From Marinobacterium arenosum (GTDB lineage Bacteria; Pseudomonadota; Gammaproteobacteria; Pseudomonadales; Balneatricaceae), in assembly GCF_019795155.1 (NCBI RefSeq), contig NZ_JAILYN010000001.1, positions 62,001 through 126,000 of the forward strand: a DNA stretch of 64,000 nt, written 5' to 3'. Below, one piece after another: positions 9,311-18,316 of this stretch. Numbering within the stretch: position 1 is the stretch's first letter; the number at the start of each line of letters is the position of its first letter. The translations under genes and the position numbers were made by a program. The notes beneath the pieces were generated by a model. The model saw only the letters and a list, made by a program, of their open reading frames with translations, ran no database searches and was not told where the DNA came from.

Positions 9311-12300
9311 TCAGCCCTCCTCTTTCAACGGCCGGTGCGCGGACACCGCCTTCCGGCTTGCCAACTTGCGCAACAGCACATAGAACAGCGGCGTGAAGAA
9401 CAGGCCGAAGAAGGTGACTCCCAGCATCCCGGAGAACACCGCGACCCCCATCGCATTGCGCATCTCGGCGCCGGCGCCGGTGGAGACGGCCATCGGCAAC
9501 ACCCCCATGATGAACGCAAACGAGGTCATCAGGATCGGCCGCAGGCGCAGACGGCTGGCCTCGATGGCGGCCGTCACTATATCGCGCCCCTGTTTCTCCA
9601 GTTCACGGGCGAACTCGACGATCAGAATCGCATTCTTGGTGGCCAGGCCGACCAGTACGAACAGGCTGATCTGGGTGAAGATATTGTTGTCGCCATCGGT
9701 CAACCAGACCCCGGCGATCGCCGACAGCAGACTCATCGGCACGATCAGAATCACCGCCAACGGCAGCGTCAGGCTCTCGTACTGGGCCGCCAGCACCAGG
9801 AACACCAGCAGCACCACCAGCGGGAAGATGAACACCGCGGTATTGCCGGCCAGGATCTGCTGGTAGGTCAGCTCGGTCCACTCGAAGTCCATCCCCCGCG
9901 GCAGCGTTTCCTCCAGGATCTTGGCCATCGCCGCCTGGGCCTGACCGCTGGAGTAGCCCGGCGCGGCATTGCCGTTGATATCCGCCGCCAGGAAGGCGTT
10001 GTAGCGGCCGGCGCTTTCCGGCCCGAAGCTTTCGCCAACGGTCAGCACCGCCCCCAGCGGGATCATGTCGCCCTGATTGTTGCGTACCTTCAGCTGCAGG
10101 ATATCGTCCGGCGTCGAGCGAAACTCCTTATCCGCCTGGGCCACCACCTGGTAGGTGCGACCGAACTGATTGAAATCGTTGATATACATCGAGCCCAGGT
10201 AGATCTGCATGGACTGGAAGATCTCGTCGATATTCAGCCCCAACTGCTTCGCCTTGGTACGATCCAGGTCGGTGAACAGCTGCGGTACGTTGATCTTGTA
10301 GCTGGAGAACACCCCGGCCAGCTCCGGTGCCGCATAGGCCTTCTGCAATACTTCCTGCAACGCCTTGTTCAGCGCCTCGTAGCCCTGGTCGGTACGGTCC
10401 TGGATCTGCAACTTGAAGCCGCCGATGGTGCCCAGCCCCTGTACCGGCGGCGGCGGGAAGATGGCGATGAACGCCTCCTCGACGGCGGCGTATTTCTGCT
10501 GCAAACGCTGCGAGATCGCAAAGCCCGACAGCGACGGATCGGTGCGCTGGTCGAAGTCATCCAGAGTAGCGAAGACGATGCCGGCGCTGGAGCTGTTGGT
10601 GAAGCCGTTGATCGACAGTCCCGGAAAAGCCACCGCACTGGTCACCCCCGGCTCGTTGAGGGCGATCTCGGACATCTCGCGGATCACCGCTTCGGTCCGC
10701 TCCAGCGTCGCACCCTCCGGCAGTTGGGCGAAGCTGACCAGGTACTGCTTGTCCTGCATCGGCACAAACCCTTGCGGCACCTGGTTGAAGCCGTAATAGG
10801 TCAACCCCAGCAACAGGCCGTAGACCGCCAGCGACGAGGTCTTGTGACTGAGGATAGCACCGACGCCACGGGAATACTGACCGGCGCTGCGCTTGAAGAA
10901 ACGGTTGAAACCGGCAAAGAAGCGGCCGAACAGCGTGTCCATGGTACGGGTCAGCAGGTCCTTCTTCGCGCCTTCCTCCTTCAGCAACAGTGCCGACAGC
11001 GCCGGACTGAGGGTCAGCGAGTTGAACGCCGAGATGATGGTGGAGATCGCGATGGTCAACGCGAACTGCTTGTAGAACTGGCCGGTCAGGCCACTGATAA
11101 AGGCGATCGGTACGAACACCGCTACCAGGGTCAGCGAAATGGCGATAATCGGCCCGCTGACCTCGCGCATCGCCTTGTAGGTGGCTTCGCGCGGGTTGAG
11201 CCCTTCGGCGATGTTGCGCTCCACGTTCTCCACCACCACGATGGCGTCATCGACCACGATACCGATGGAGAGCACCAGGCCGAACAGCGACAGGGCATTG
11301 ATCGAGAAGCCGAACAGGTACATCAGCGAGAACGTGCCGACGATCGACACCGGCACCGCCAGCAGCGGAATGATCGACGCCCGCCAGGTCTGCAGGAACA
11401 GAATCACCACCAGCACCACCAGGCCGACCGCTTCCAACAGGGTCTTCACCACCGCCTTGATCGAGCCCTTCACGAACACCGTGGGGTCGTAGACCACGCT
11501 GTAATCCACCCCTTCCGGGAAGTTCTCCTTCAGCGCCTCCATCTTGGCGCGGACGTTGTTGGAGATCTCGATCGCGTTGGCCCCCGGCGACTGGAAGATC
11601 GGCAACGCCACGGCGCGCTTGTTGTCCAGCAACGAACGCAAGGCATACTCGGAGGCGCCCAGCTCAACCCGGGCGACATCCTTCAGCCGGGTAATCTTGC
11701 CGGCCTCATCGGCACGGATGATGATCTGCTCGAACTCTTCAGGCGTTTCCAGCCGCCCCTTGGCATTGACCGGCAGTTGCAGCTCGACGGCACCGGCGTA
11801 AGGCGCGCCGCCGATCACACCGGCCGCCACCTGTACGTTCTGTTCGCGTACGGCGGCGATCACCTCGCCGGCGGTCAAACCGCGTTCGGCGATCTTTTCA
11901 GGATTCAGCCACAGCCGCATGGCGTAGTTACCGGCGCCGAACAGCCGCACCTGGCCCACCCCCTCGATGCGCGCCAGCTGATCCTTGACGTTCAGCACCG
12001 CGTAGTTACGCAGGTAAAGCGTGTCATAGCGGTCGTTGGGCGAGTTCAGGTGCACCACCATGGTCAAATCCGGCGAACTCTTCACCGTGGTCACCCCCAG
12101 CTGGCGAGTGACATTCGGCAGTCGCGGCAGCGCCTGGGAGACCCGGTTCTGCACCAGCTGCTGGGCCAGGTCGGCATCGGTGCCGATCTCGAAGGTGACC
12201 GTCAGGGTCATCAGGCCGTCGGCGGTGGACTGGGAGGACATGTACAGCATGTTTTCCACGCCGTTGATCGCCTCCTCCAACGGCGTCGCGACCGTTTCAG

Positions 12301-12478
12301 CGACCACGGTCGGGTTGGCGCCCGGGAAGGAGGCGCTGACCACCACGGTGGGCGGCACTACCTCCGGGTACTCGGAGATCGGCAACTTGAACATCGAGAT
12401 CAAGCCGGCCAGGAAGATCGCCACCGACAGCACGGCGGCGAGGATGGGGCGATCAATAAACGCTTTGGAAATGTTCAT
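9311..12478 (-). CDS. RND multidrug efflux permease (AcrB/MexF-like, HAE1 family)
   Basis: This 1055-residue inner-membrane proton-driven pump has full HAE1 length. It opens with the typical MNISKAFIDRPILAAVLSV transmembrane segment, has large periplasmic loops after TM1 and TM7, and in TM4 carries the proton-relay Asp pair (GIVVDDAIVVVENVER). Late conserved segments include 'ATKNAILIVEFA' and 'GAGAEMRNAMG'. With the adaptor gene 55 bp upstream on the same strand it would export hydrophobic or amphipathic drugs or solvents. No outer-membrane TolC/OprM-type gene is present, so a shared outer channel is likely. N-terminal wording resembles the MexF/OqxB branch more than AcrB. Expression should follow the TetR-controlled promoter at about 13.8 kb. 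Confidence 0.93.
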   Translation of the reverse strand: MNISKAFIDRPILAAVLSVAIFLAGLISMFKLPISEYPEVVPPTVVVSASFPGANPTVVAETVATPLEEAINGVENMLYMSSQSTADGLMTLTVTFEIGTDADLAQQLVQNRVSQALPRLPNVTRQLGVTTVKSSPDLTMVVHLNSPNDRYDTLYLRNYAVLNVKDQLARIEGVGQVRLFGAGNYAMRLWLNPEKIAERGLTAGEVIAAVREQNVQVAAGVIGGAPYAGAVELQLPVNAKGRLETPEEFEQIIIRADEAGKITRLKDVARVELGASEYALRSLLDNKRAVALPIFQSPGANAIEISNNVRAKMEALKENFPEGVDYSVVYDPTVFVKGSIKAVVKTLLEAVGLVVLVVILFLQTWRASIIPLLAVPVSIVGTFSLMYLFGFSINALSLFGLVLSIGIVVDDAIVVVENVERNIAEGLNPREATYKAMREVSGPIIAISLTLVAVFVPIAFISGLTGQFYKQFALTIAISTIISAFNSLTLSPALSALLLKEEGAKKDLLTRTMDTLFGRFFAGFNRFFKRSAGQYSRGVGAILSHKTSSLAVYGLLLGLTYYGFNQVPQGFVPMQDKQYLVSFAQLPEGATLERTEAVIREMSEIALNEPGVTSAVAFPGLSINGFTNSSSAGIVFATLDDFDQRTDPSLSGFAISQRLQQKYAAVEEAFIAIFPPPPVQGLGTIGGFKLQIQDRTDQGYEALNKALQEVLQKAYAAPELAGVFSSYKINVPQLFTDLDRTKAKQLGLNIDEIFQSMQIYLGSMYINDFNQFGRTYQVVAQADKEFRSTPDDILQLKVRNNQGDMIPLGAVLTVGESFGPESAGRYNAFLAADINGNAAPGYSSGQAQAAMAKILEETLPRGMDFEWTELTYQQILAGNTAVFIFPLVVLLVFLVLAAQYESLTLPLAVILIVPMSLLSAIAGVWLTDGDNNIFTQISLFVLVGLATKNAILIVEFARELEKQGRDIVTAAIEASRLRLRPILMTSFAFIMGVLPMAVSTGAGAEMRNAMGVAVFSGMLGVTFFGLFFTPLFYVLLRKLASRKAVSAHRPLKEEG

Positions 12479-12533
12479 CTTTTTGATTCCGCCGGATTAA
12501 TACGCGTACGCCAGGTACTGTTTCATTCGCTGA

Positions 12534-13742
12534 TCAGCGGCTCGCCAGTTGCTCAGGTTTGCCGGCGCCGGCGGATTTGGCCGCCAGCTCGACCGGCGCC
12601 ACCTGCATATTGGGGCGGATCCGGTGCAGGCCGTTGACGATCACCTGATCGCCGGCGTTGAGCCCTGATTCCACCACCCGCTGGCCATCGACGCTGCGCC
12701 CCAGGCTCACTTCGCGGTAGGCCACCTTGCCTTCGCCATCGACCACGTAGACAAACTTGCGGTCCTGATCGGTACCGATCGCCCGTTCGCTGACCAGCAG
12801 GGTATCGGGCCGATCGGCGGATCCGAGCCGCACCCGGGCATACATGCCGGCCACCAGCGCACCGTCGCTATTGTCGAAGATCGCGCGAGCGCGGATGGTG
12901 CCGGACCGGGTATCCAGCCGGTTGTCGAAGGCGTGCACCCGGCCCTGGTAGACCACGCTGTCGTCACCGCTCAACACCAGCTCGACCGGCATCGCCGACG
13001 ACAGCCCCCCCTGGCGAACCGCCCGGACATAGGTCTGCTCATCGACCTCGAATTCAGCGTAGAAACGGTCGTCGGATACGATGGTGGTCAACACCGGCGC
13101 GTTGGCGCCGGCCTGAACCAGGTTACCGACGGTCAGCTCGGCACGGCTGATCCGGCCGGATACCGGCGCTTTGATATGGGCGTACTCCAGATTCAGCCGC
13201 GCCTGCTGCAGCGCCGCCTCGGCGGCATCGATACTGGCGGCGGCCACCCGATAGTCGTTGACGATGGTGTCGTAGGCGCGCTGCGAAATGACGCGCTTGT
13301 TGATCAGATCCTTCGCCCGCTTCAGCTCCAGCCCCGCCAGCCGCGACCGGTGCCTGGCCGAGGCCAGCGCCGCCTCGGCACTGGCGACAGCCGCCTCGTA
13401 GGGACGCGGATCGATTACGTAGAGCGGATCGCCCGCTGCCACCCGCTGGCCCTCTTCGAACAGCACCTGCTGGACGGTACCGCTCACCTGCGGCCGCACG
13501 GCGACCTGACTGACCGCGCTCAGTCGACCGGAGTACTCGCTCCACAACCGCAGCGGGCGCGATGCCAGCGTTACCACATCCACTTTGGGCAGCTGCGGGG
13601 CGGCGTGTTCGCCCGCCGGTTGCTGGCCGGCATCGGCGGACGGCAGGTAACGGACGACAGCGACCCCGCTGGCCAGCATCGCCATCACGGCGACCGCCAG
13701 CAGGGTCGGACGGTATTTGTTCACTCGCGCAGTGGCGTTCAT
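12534..13742 (-). CDS. RND efflux periplasmic adaptor (membrane fusion protein)
   Basis: The 402-residue protein is the periplasmic adaptor that links the RND permease to an outer-membrane channel. It has an N-terminal hydrophobic anchor or signal (about 9-30), a lipoyl/barrel-sandwich half ('VSGTVQQVLFEEGQRVAAGDPLY'), an alpha-hairpin (about 110-190), the second lipoyl half ('IKAPVSGRISRAELTVGNLVQAG') and beta-barrel and membrane-proximal domains. The ATG at 13742 is chosen because it has a GGGAGCC ribosome site and gives the usual N-terminus. A longer reading from 13811 would run through the operator sequences and is rejected. It is the first gene of the efflux operon, with two TetR-type operators upstream. 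Confidence 0.92.
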   Translation of the reverse strand: MNATARVNKYRPTLLAVAVMAMLASGVAVVRYLPSADAGQQPAGEHAAPQLPKVDVVTLASRPLRLWSEYSGRLSAVSQVAVRPQVSGTVQQVLFEEGQRVAAGDPLYVIDPRPYEAAVASAEAALASARHRSRLAGLELKRAKDLINKRVISQRAYDTIVNDYRVAAASIDAAEAALQQARLNLEYAHIKAPVSGRISRAELTVGNLVQAGANAPVLTTIVSDDRFYAEFEVDEQTYVRAVRQGGLSSAMPVELVLSGDDSVVYQGRVHAFDNRLDTRSGTIRARAIFDNSDGALVAGMYARVRLGSADRPDTLLVSERAIGTDQDRKFVYVVDGEGKVAYREVSLGRSVDGQRVVESGLNAGDQVIVNGLHRIRPNMQVAPVELAAKSAGAGKPEQLASR

Positions 13743-13766
13743 GGTCAGGCTCCCGGCTAATCTCGA

Positions 13767-13830
13767 AATATACATACCGGTCGGTATGCGACTTGTGCCG
13801 AAAGTATACATACCGGTCGGTATGGATCAA
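13767..13830 (-). promoter_or_regulatory. Efflux operon promoter with two TetR-type operators
   Basis: Two identical 16-bp inverted repeats, CATACCGGTCGGTATG, lie at 13773-13788 and 13809-13824, 36 bp apart start to start. Read on the minus strand, the upstream copy exactly fills the 16-bp spacer between TTGATC (13825-13830) and TATACT (13803-13808), a good sigma-70 promoter. The second copy is followed by TATATT but has no clear -35. The same operator occurs in front of the tetR-type gene at 14718. Repressor binding would block RNA polymerase directly. Binding by the adjacent TetR protein is inferred. Confidence 0.8.
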
Positions 13831-14019
13831 CGCGATATCGGTGACGGACTGTTCGTAAAAGTGGCGGCAATCGAATTTCCGACAGCCCGCGGAGAACGTA
13901 CAGGTGATCAATGCCAAAGATGGGACGACACCCATATCAGGGCGAACGCTGGAACTGATGCGGTGCGGCGGGCCCGCGCCGGCGACACGGGCATTTGTAT
14001 GGGAGGAATGGTTGGAGTG

Positions 14020-14682
14020 TCAGGCCGGCAATGGGGCGGCAACGACCGGCGCTTCGTCAGCGACCGGCTGGCAGCGGTATTCGGCCTTCAGGTCGACCAG
14101 CCGGTATATCCCTTCGCGCAGGTCCTGCTTGACCAGCTCCAGGCTGCGGTAGACGCGTCCGGTAACCAGCAGCCCCTGGATAAACTCATGCAGCAGCCGC
14201 CCGATCTGCTGCGGAGCCGGGTCGCCGTTGAGCAGCCCCTCCGCCTTGAGGTTGCGAACCAGGGCGACATTATAGGTCACCGCATTATCAGACATCTCCT
14301 GGGCAGCCTGGCGTACTTTCAGCTCGCTGCAGCCGCTCTGGGCACCGGCGGTGAAGAACGGGCAGCCGGACACCGGATTTTCGTCCACCGCTTCCGATTC
14401 CTGTTGGTCAATGACGAACCGGATGAGATTTTCCAGCTGCTGCAACGGGGTAAAGCTCGGTGAATAGATGGCATCCAGCTCTTTCTTTTTAACCTGCCAG
14501 TGGTGCTGGCAGGCTTCGTAGAACAGCTCGGCCTTACTCGTGAAATAATGGTAGAAGCTTCCCTTGGTGACGCCGGCCTGCTTGCAGATCTCAGCCACAC
14601 CGACGCTGGCGTAGCTGCTCTGCCAGATCAGGGCGATGGCGGTTTCCAGAAGCTTCTCACGGGTATCGGTTGGCTTACGCAT
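14020..14682 (-). CDS. TetR/AcrR-family repressor of the RND efflux operon
   Basis: The 220-residue protein has an N-terminal TetR_N helix-turn-helix (about 8-55; 'VGVAEICKQAGVTKGSFYHYFTSKAELF') and a ligand-binding C-terminal domain with Cys residues (GCPFF, SGCSEL) that could take part in ligand or redox sensing, although that is a guess. ATG at 14682 has a GGAG ribosome site. It lies upstream of the adaptor-permease genes on the same strand, separated by 277 bp that hold the efflux promoter. A third operator copy lies in its own promoter, so it should repress both itself and the pump and release on binding the pump's substrate. Confidence 0.88.
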   Translation of the reverse strand: MRKPTDTREKLLETAIALIWQSSYASVGVAEICKQAGVTKGSFYHYFTSKAELFYEACQHHWQVKKKELDAIYSPSFTPLQQLENLIRFVIDQQESEAVDENPVSGCPFFTAGAQSGCSELKVRQAAQEMSDNAVTYNVALVRNLKAEGLLNGDPAPQQIGRLLHEFIQGLLVTGRVYRSLELVKQDLREGIYRLVDLKAEYRCQPVADEAPVVAAPLPA

Positions 14683-14711
14683 AATCTACTCCGACGCTGA
14701 GAGTCCAGCGC

Positions 14712-14739
14712 AGTATACATACCGGTTGGTATAGTGCAA
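14712..14739 (-). promoter_or_regulatory. Autoregulated promoter of the tetR-type gene
   Basis: On the minus strand TTGCAC (14734-14739) and TATACT (14712-14717) form a sigma-70 promoter with a 16-bp spacer. The spacer is the inverted repeat CATACCGGTTGGTATA (14718-14733), one or two bases away from the two operators before the efflux genes. The ATG of the repressor gene is about 30 bp downstream. This is a classic arrangement for autorepression; the slightly imperfect repeat may bind more weakly. Confidence 0.8.
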
Positions 14740-15036
14740 GTATAGTGCCCCGTGAACCACCGGGGGACCGCTGAACCATCACCCCAGTTCAGCCGGGCGC
14801 TTGGCAGCCGTTCAGGATCGGCACTACGCTTTTAGACATTGACGGCCAACTACTGGTCATTTTGCTACCTGTCCCAGACCGGTCAACGTCCAGAGCACAA
14901 CCATGACCCTTGTCCGCGGCCTTGCCGCCGGCAGTTTAGCAACTCACCAACTCCCGCCACGATGCGGGAGCGGAGAGGCCGTTTCGAATCATCAGCGCCG
15001 GCAAGCGCTGCTCCCCGGCTCACGGAAGTAACTGTC
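14740..15036 (+). other. Intergenic region upstream of the cytochrome oxidase operon
   Basis: No gene is supported here. An open frame continues upstream of the oxidase subunit II start to 14839, but its predicted residues are not like an oxidase leader and it lacks a ribosome site. A perfect 7-bp hairpin (CTCCCGC / GCGGGAG, loop CACGAT) lies at 14951-14970 without a T run, in the probable 5' leader of the oxidase transcript. Its role is unknown. Confidence 0.4.
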
Positions 15037-16503
15037 ATGGCATTGGCAATCGTTCTGATTCTGGTGGTTATCGGCTCGGTGATTTTTCACCTGCTAAGTC
15101 CCTGGCAGGCCACACCGGCGGCATCCAACTGGGGTTCGATCGATGACACCCTGCTGCTGACGGTGCTGATCACCGGGCTGTTCTTTGTCGCCATTTCGCT
15201 GTTCGTCGCCATCGCGATTATCCGTTTCCGCCACCGGCCCGGCCGCCGAGCCGCCTACGAGCCGGAGAACCGCAAGCTGGAGTGGTGGCTGATAGGCATC
15301 ACCTCGGTCGGCATCGTGGCAATGCTGGCGCCTGGGCTGATCGTCTACGACGATTTCATCCGGGTACCGAAAAACGCCTATCCGCTGGAGGTTGTCGGCC
15401 AGCAGTGGCAGTGGGCGTTCCGCTTCGCCGGTGACGACGGCGAGCTGGGCCGCACCGGCATCCGCTGGGTCAGCGCCAATAATCCGCTGGGGCTGGACCC
15501 GGGCGACCCCAACGGCCAGGACGACCGGCTGATCCGCAGCAACGAAGTGCACCTGCCGCTGGACCGGCCGGTACGGGTGCTATTGCGCTCCAAGGATGTG
15601 CTGCACAACTTCTACATCCCACAGATGCGCGCCAAGATGGATATGGTGCCCGGTATGGTGTCCTACTTATGGTTCCAGCCGACCCGCACCGGCAGTTTCG
15701 AGATCCTCTGCGCCGAGTTCTGCGGCATCGGCCACTACAACATGCGCGGCAAGCTGATCGTCGAACCGGTCGAGACCTTCGAGCAGTGGCTGGCGGCGCA
15801 GCCGACCTTCGCCCAACTGCAGGCAGACGCCGCCACGCCCGCGGCCGACCCGCTGGTCGAGAAGGGCCGCCTGCTGGCCGAACAGAACGGCTGCCTGGCC
15901 TGCCACAGTATCGACGGCACGCCCAGCCTCGGCCCCGGCTGGCTGGGGCTGTACGGCAAAACCGAAATCCTGGCGGACGGCAGCACAGTGACCGTCGATG
16001 ACGCCTACCTGATCGAATCGATCGTCGCGCCGAACGCCAAGCTGGTTCAGGGCTATCCACCGGTGATGGTCGCCTACCCGTTCGATTCCGAGACGCTGGA
16101 CGCACTGGTGGCCTATATCCGCTCACTGAGCGGTGCGGAGGATGCCGTCGAGCCCGATCGCTCGGCCGTTCCGGTCGAACAGGGTCGCCAACTGGCCCAG
16201 ACCCTGGGTTGCCTGGCCTGTCACAGCGTCGACGGCAGTCCGGCGGTCGGCCCCGGCTGGTTGGGGCTATACGGCAGCCGCAGAACGCTTGACGACGGTC
16301 GCGAGCTGCTTGCGGACGACGCCTATCTCGCGGATTCGATCCGCTCGCCCAACGCCGCCATCGTACGGGGTTATAGCCCGATCATGCCGCCCTATACTCT
16401 GAGTGAGGCGCAGCTTGAGGCGATGCTTGCCTATCTCCGCTCGCTGGCGGCGGATAACACGCAGAGTTCACAGACAGAGGAGAGACAGGGAGAGTCACCG
16501 TAG
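15037..16503 (+). CDS. ctaC: Cytochrome c oxidase subunit II with two fused cytochrome c domains
   Basis: The 488-residue protein combines a subunit II core with two C-terminal haem c domains. Two membrane helices (about 1-20 and 40-65, plus a segment near 85-110) precede the cupredoxin domain, which keeps the CuA ligands: H190, then C225, E227, C229, H233 and M236 (CAEFCGIGHYNM). The haem-binding motifs are C286-LA-C289-H290 and C392-LA-C395-H396. The two cytochrome domains are strongly alike (each with PGWLGLYG and a 'GY.P.M' axial-Met region), pointing to internal duplication. The protein would accept electrons in the periplasm and pass them through CuA to subunit I. ATG at 15037 is preceded by 'cggaagta'. 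One fused cytochrome c is common in caa3 enzymes; two are less usual. It is the first gene of the operon, 10 bp before subunit I. Confidence 0.88.
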   Translation: MALAIVLILVVIGSVIFHLLSPWQATPAASNWGSIDDTLLLTVLITGLFFVAISLFVAIAIIRFRHRPGRRAAYEPENRKLEWWLIGITSVGIVAMLAPGLIVYDDFIRVPKNAYPLEVVGQQWQWAFRFAGDDGELGRTGIRWVSANNPLGLDPGDPNGQDDRLIRSNEVHLPLDRPVRVLLRSKDVLHNFYIPQMRAKMDMVPGMVSYLWFQPTRTGSFEILCAEFCGIGHYNMRGKLIVEPVETFEQWLAAQPTFAQLQADAATPAADPLVEKGRLLAEQNGCLACHSIDGTPSLGPGWLGLYGKTEILADGSTVTVDDAYLIESIVAPNAKLVQGYPPVMVAYPFDSETLDALVAYIRSLSGAEDAVEPDRSAVPVEQGRQLAQTLGCLACHSVDGSPAVGPGWLGLYGSRRTLDDGRELLADDAYLADSIRSPNAAIVRGYSPIMPPYTLSEAQLEAMLAYLRSLAADNTQSSQTEERQGESP

Positions 16504-16513
16504 AGGTAACCCG

Positions 16514-18316
16514 ATGACCTACGCGGAACAAGCAGAAAACGAAGCGCTACACGAACCGAAAAGCTTCCTGACCCGCTACATCTGGAGCCAGGATCACAAG
16601 GTGATCGCCATCCAGTACTCGTTGACGGCGATCTTCGTCGGCCTGATCGCACTGGTGCTGTCCGGCCTGATGCGGCTGCAGCTCGGTTTCCCCGGCAGCC
16701 TCGAGTTCATGGATCCGGCCGCCTACTACCAGGCGATGACCATGCACGGCATGATCATGGTGATCTACCTGCTGACCGCGCTGTTCCTCGGCGGCTTCGG
16801 CAACTACCTGATCCCGCTGATGGTCGGTGCGCGGGACATGGTGTTCCCCTACGTCAACATGCTCAGCTACTGGTTCTATCTGCTATCGGTGCTGGTGCTG
16901 ATCGCCAGTTTCTTCGCGCCGGGCGGCCCGACCGGTGCCGGCTGGACGCTTTACCCGCCGCAGGCGATCACCCAGGGCACGCCGGGCACCGACTGGGGTA
17001 TCGTCCTGATGCTGGTGTCACTGGCGCTGTTCATCGTCGCCGCCACCATGGGCGGGCTGAACTATGTCACCACCATACTGCAGGCCCGCACCCACGGTAT
17101 GACCCTGCTGCGGATGCCGCTCAGCGTCTGGGGAATTTTCATGGCCACGGTACTGGCGCTGCTGGCCTTTCCGGCGTTGTTTGTCAGCGCGGTGATGATG
17201 CTGTTCGACCGGCTGCTAGGCACCAGCTTCTTCATGCCGGCGATCATCTCGATGGGCCAGCCGCTGGAGCACCAGGGCGGCAGCCCGATCCTGTTCCAGC
17301 ACCTGTTCTGGTTCTTCGGCCATCCGGAGGTCTACATCGTCGCGCTGCCGGCGTTCGGCCTGGTCTCCGACCTGATCAGCACCCACGCCCGCAAGAACAT
17401 CTTCGGCTACCGGATGATGGTCTGGGCGATCATCGCCATCGGCGTGCTCAGTTTCGTGGTCTGGGCGCACCATATGTACGTCAGCGGCATGAACCCCTAC
17501 TTCGGCTTTTTCTTTGCGTTCACCACCCTGGTGATCGCGGTGCCGACCGCGCTGAAGGTCTATAACTGGGTGCTGACCCTGTGGCACGGCGATATCCACC
17601 TGACGGTGCCGATGCTGTTCGCGCTGGCGTTCATCCTGACCTTCCTGGTCGGCGGCCTGACCGGGCTGTTTCTCGGCAATGTGATCGTCGACGTGCCGCT
17701 GTCGGACACCTACTTCGTGGTGGCCCACTTCCACATGGTGATGGGGGTGGCGCCGATCCTGGTGGTGTTCGGCGCGATCTACCACTGGTTCCCGAAGATC
17801 AGCGGGCGGATGCTGAACGACCGGCTGGGCCGCTGGCATTTCTGGATCACCTTCCTCGGCACCTACGCGATCTACTTCCCGATGCACTACCTGGGCTTCC
17901 TCGGTATGCCGCGCCGCTATTACGCCTACGAGAACTACGAGTTCATCCCGCAATCGGCCCACGACCTGAACGCCTTTATCACCGTCGCGGCGCTGCTGGT
18001 CGGCACTGCCCAACTGCTGTTCCTGTTCAACCTGGCCTGGAGCACCTTCAAGGGCAAGCCGGCCGGCGCCAACCCCTGGCACGCCAACAGCCTGGAGTGG
18101 CAGACCCCGGAGACCCCGCCGCGGCACGGCAACTGGGGCCGGAAACTGCCGGTGGTGCACCGTTGGCCGTACGACTACAGCGTGCCGGGCCTGGCACAGG
18201 ATTACCTGCCGCAAACTATTTCCGATCAGCAAATGGCACAGCTTAAGAGCGGCCAGCCGCCGGCCAGCGAACAGCCAGCGGCCGAACGTCCGACCGGACC
18301 GGGTGACCAAAGATGA
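16514..18316 (+). CDS. ctaD: Cytochrome c oxidase subunit I (A1-type haem-copper oxidase)
   Basis: This 600-residue, about 12-helix protein is the catalytic subunit that reduces O2 to water and pumps protons. Visible landmarks are the low-spin haem ligand region 'MTMHGMIMV', the D-channel Asp (GARDMVFP), the A1-type Glu and cross-linked His-Tyr (FFGHPEVYI), the CuB His pair (WAHHMYVSGM), the K-channel Lys (IAVPTALKVYNW) and the haem-binding 'VVAHFHMVMG'. The 'ARDMVFPYVNMLSYWF' wording is of the alternative aa3 type (CoxN-like) rather than the mitochondrial-like CtaD. The start at 16514 has 'gaggtaac' upstream; an in-frame start further upstream would overlap subunit II. No assembly genes (ctaB, ctaG, senC) are present in the window. 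Confidence 0.92.
   Translation: MTYAEQAENEALHEPKSFLTRYIWSQDHKVIAIQYSLTAIFVGLIALVLSGLMRLQLGFPGSLEFMDPAAYYQAMTMHGMIMVIYLLTALFLGGFGNYLIPLMVGARDMVFPYVNMLSYWFYLLSVLVLIASFFAPGGPTGAGWTLYPPQAITQGTPGTDWGIVLMLVSLALFIVAATMGGLNYVTTILQARTHGMTLLRMPLSVWGIFMATVLALLAFPALFVSAVMMLFDRLLGTSFFMPAIISMGQPLEHQGGSPILFQHLFWFFGHPEVYIVALPAFGLVSDLISTHARKNIFGYRMMVWAIIAIGVLSFVVWAHHMYVSGMNPYFGFFFAFTTLVIAVPTALKVYNWVLTLWHGDIHLTVPMLFALAFILTFLVGGLTGLFLGNVIVDVPLSDTYFVVAHFHMVMGVAPILVVFGAIYHWFPKISGRMLNDRLGRWHFWITFLGTYAIYFPMHYLGFLGMPRRYYAYENYEFIPQSAHDLNAFITVAALLVGTAQLLFLFNLAWSTFKGKPAGANPWHANSLEWQTPETPPRHGNWGRKLPVVHRWPYDYSVPGLAQDYLPQTISDQQMAQLKSGQPPASEQPAAERPTGPGDQR

Noticed and set aside
9335-12637. A 1100-codon open frame on the plus strand opposite the RND permease gene
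   Set aside because: It is rich in Gln, Arg, His and Asp with no known domain, and the opposite strand is a full, motif-complete pump gene. High GC keeps antisense frames open.
13743-13811. N-terminal extension of the RND adaptor to 13811
   Set aside because: It would translate through the operator repeats and the promoter; ATG 13742 has a good ribosome site and the usual signal segment.
14839-15036. N-terminal extension of oxidase subunit II to ATG 14839
   Set aside because: The extra 66 residues resemble no oxidase leader; ATG 15037 has a ribosome site and starts directly with the membrane helix.
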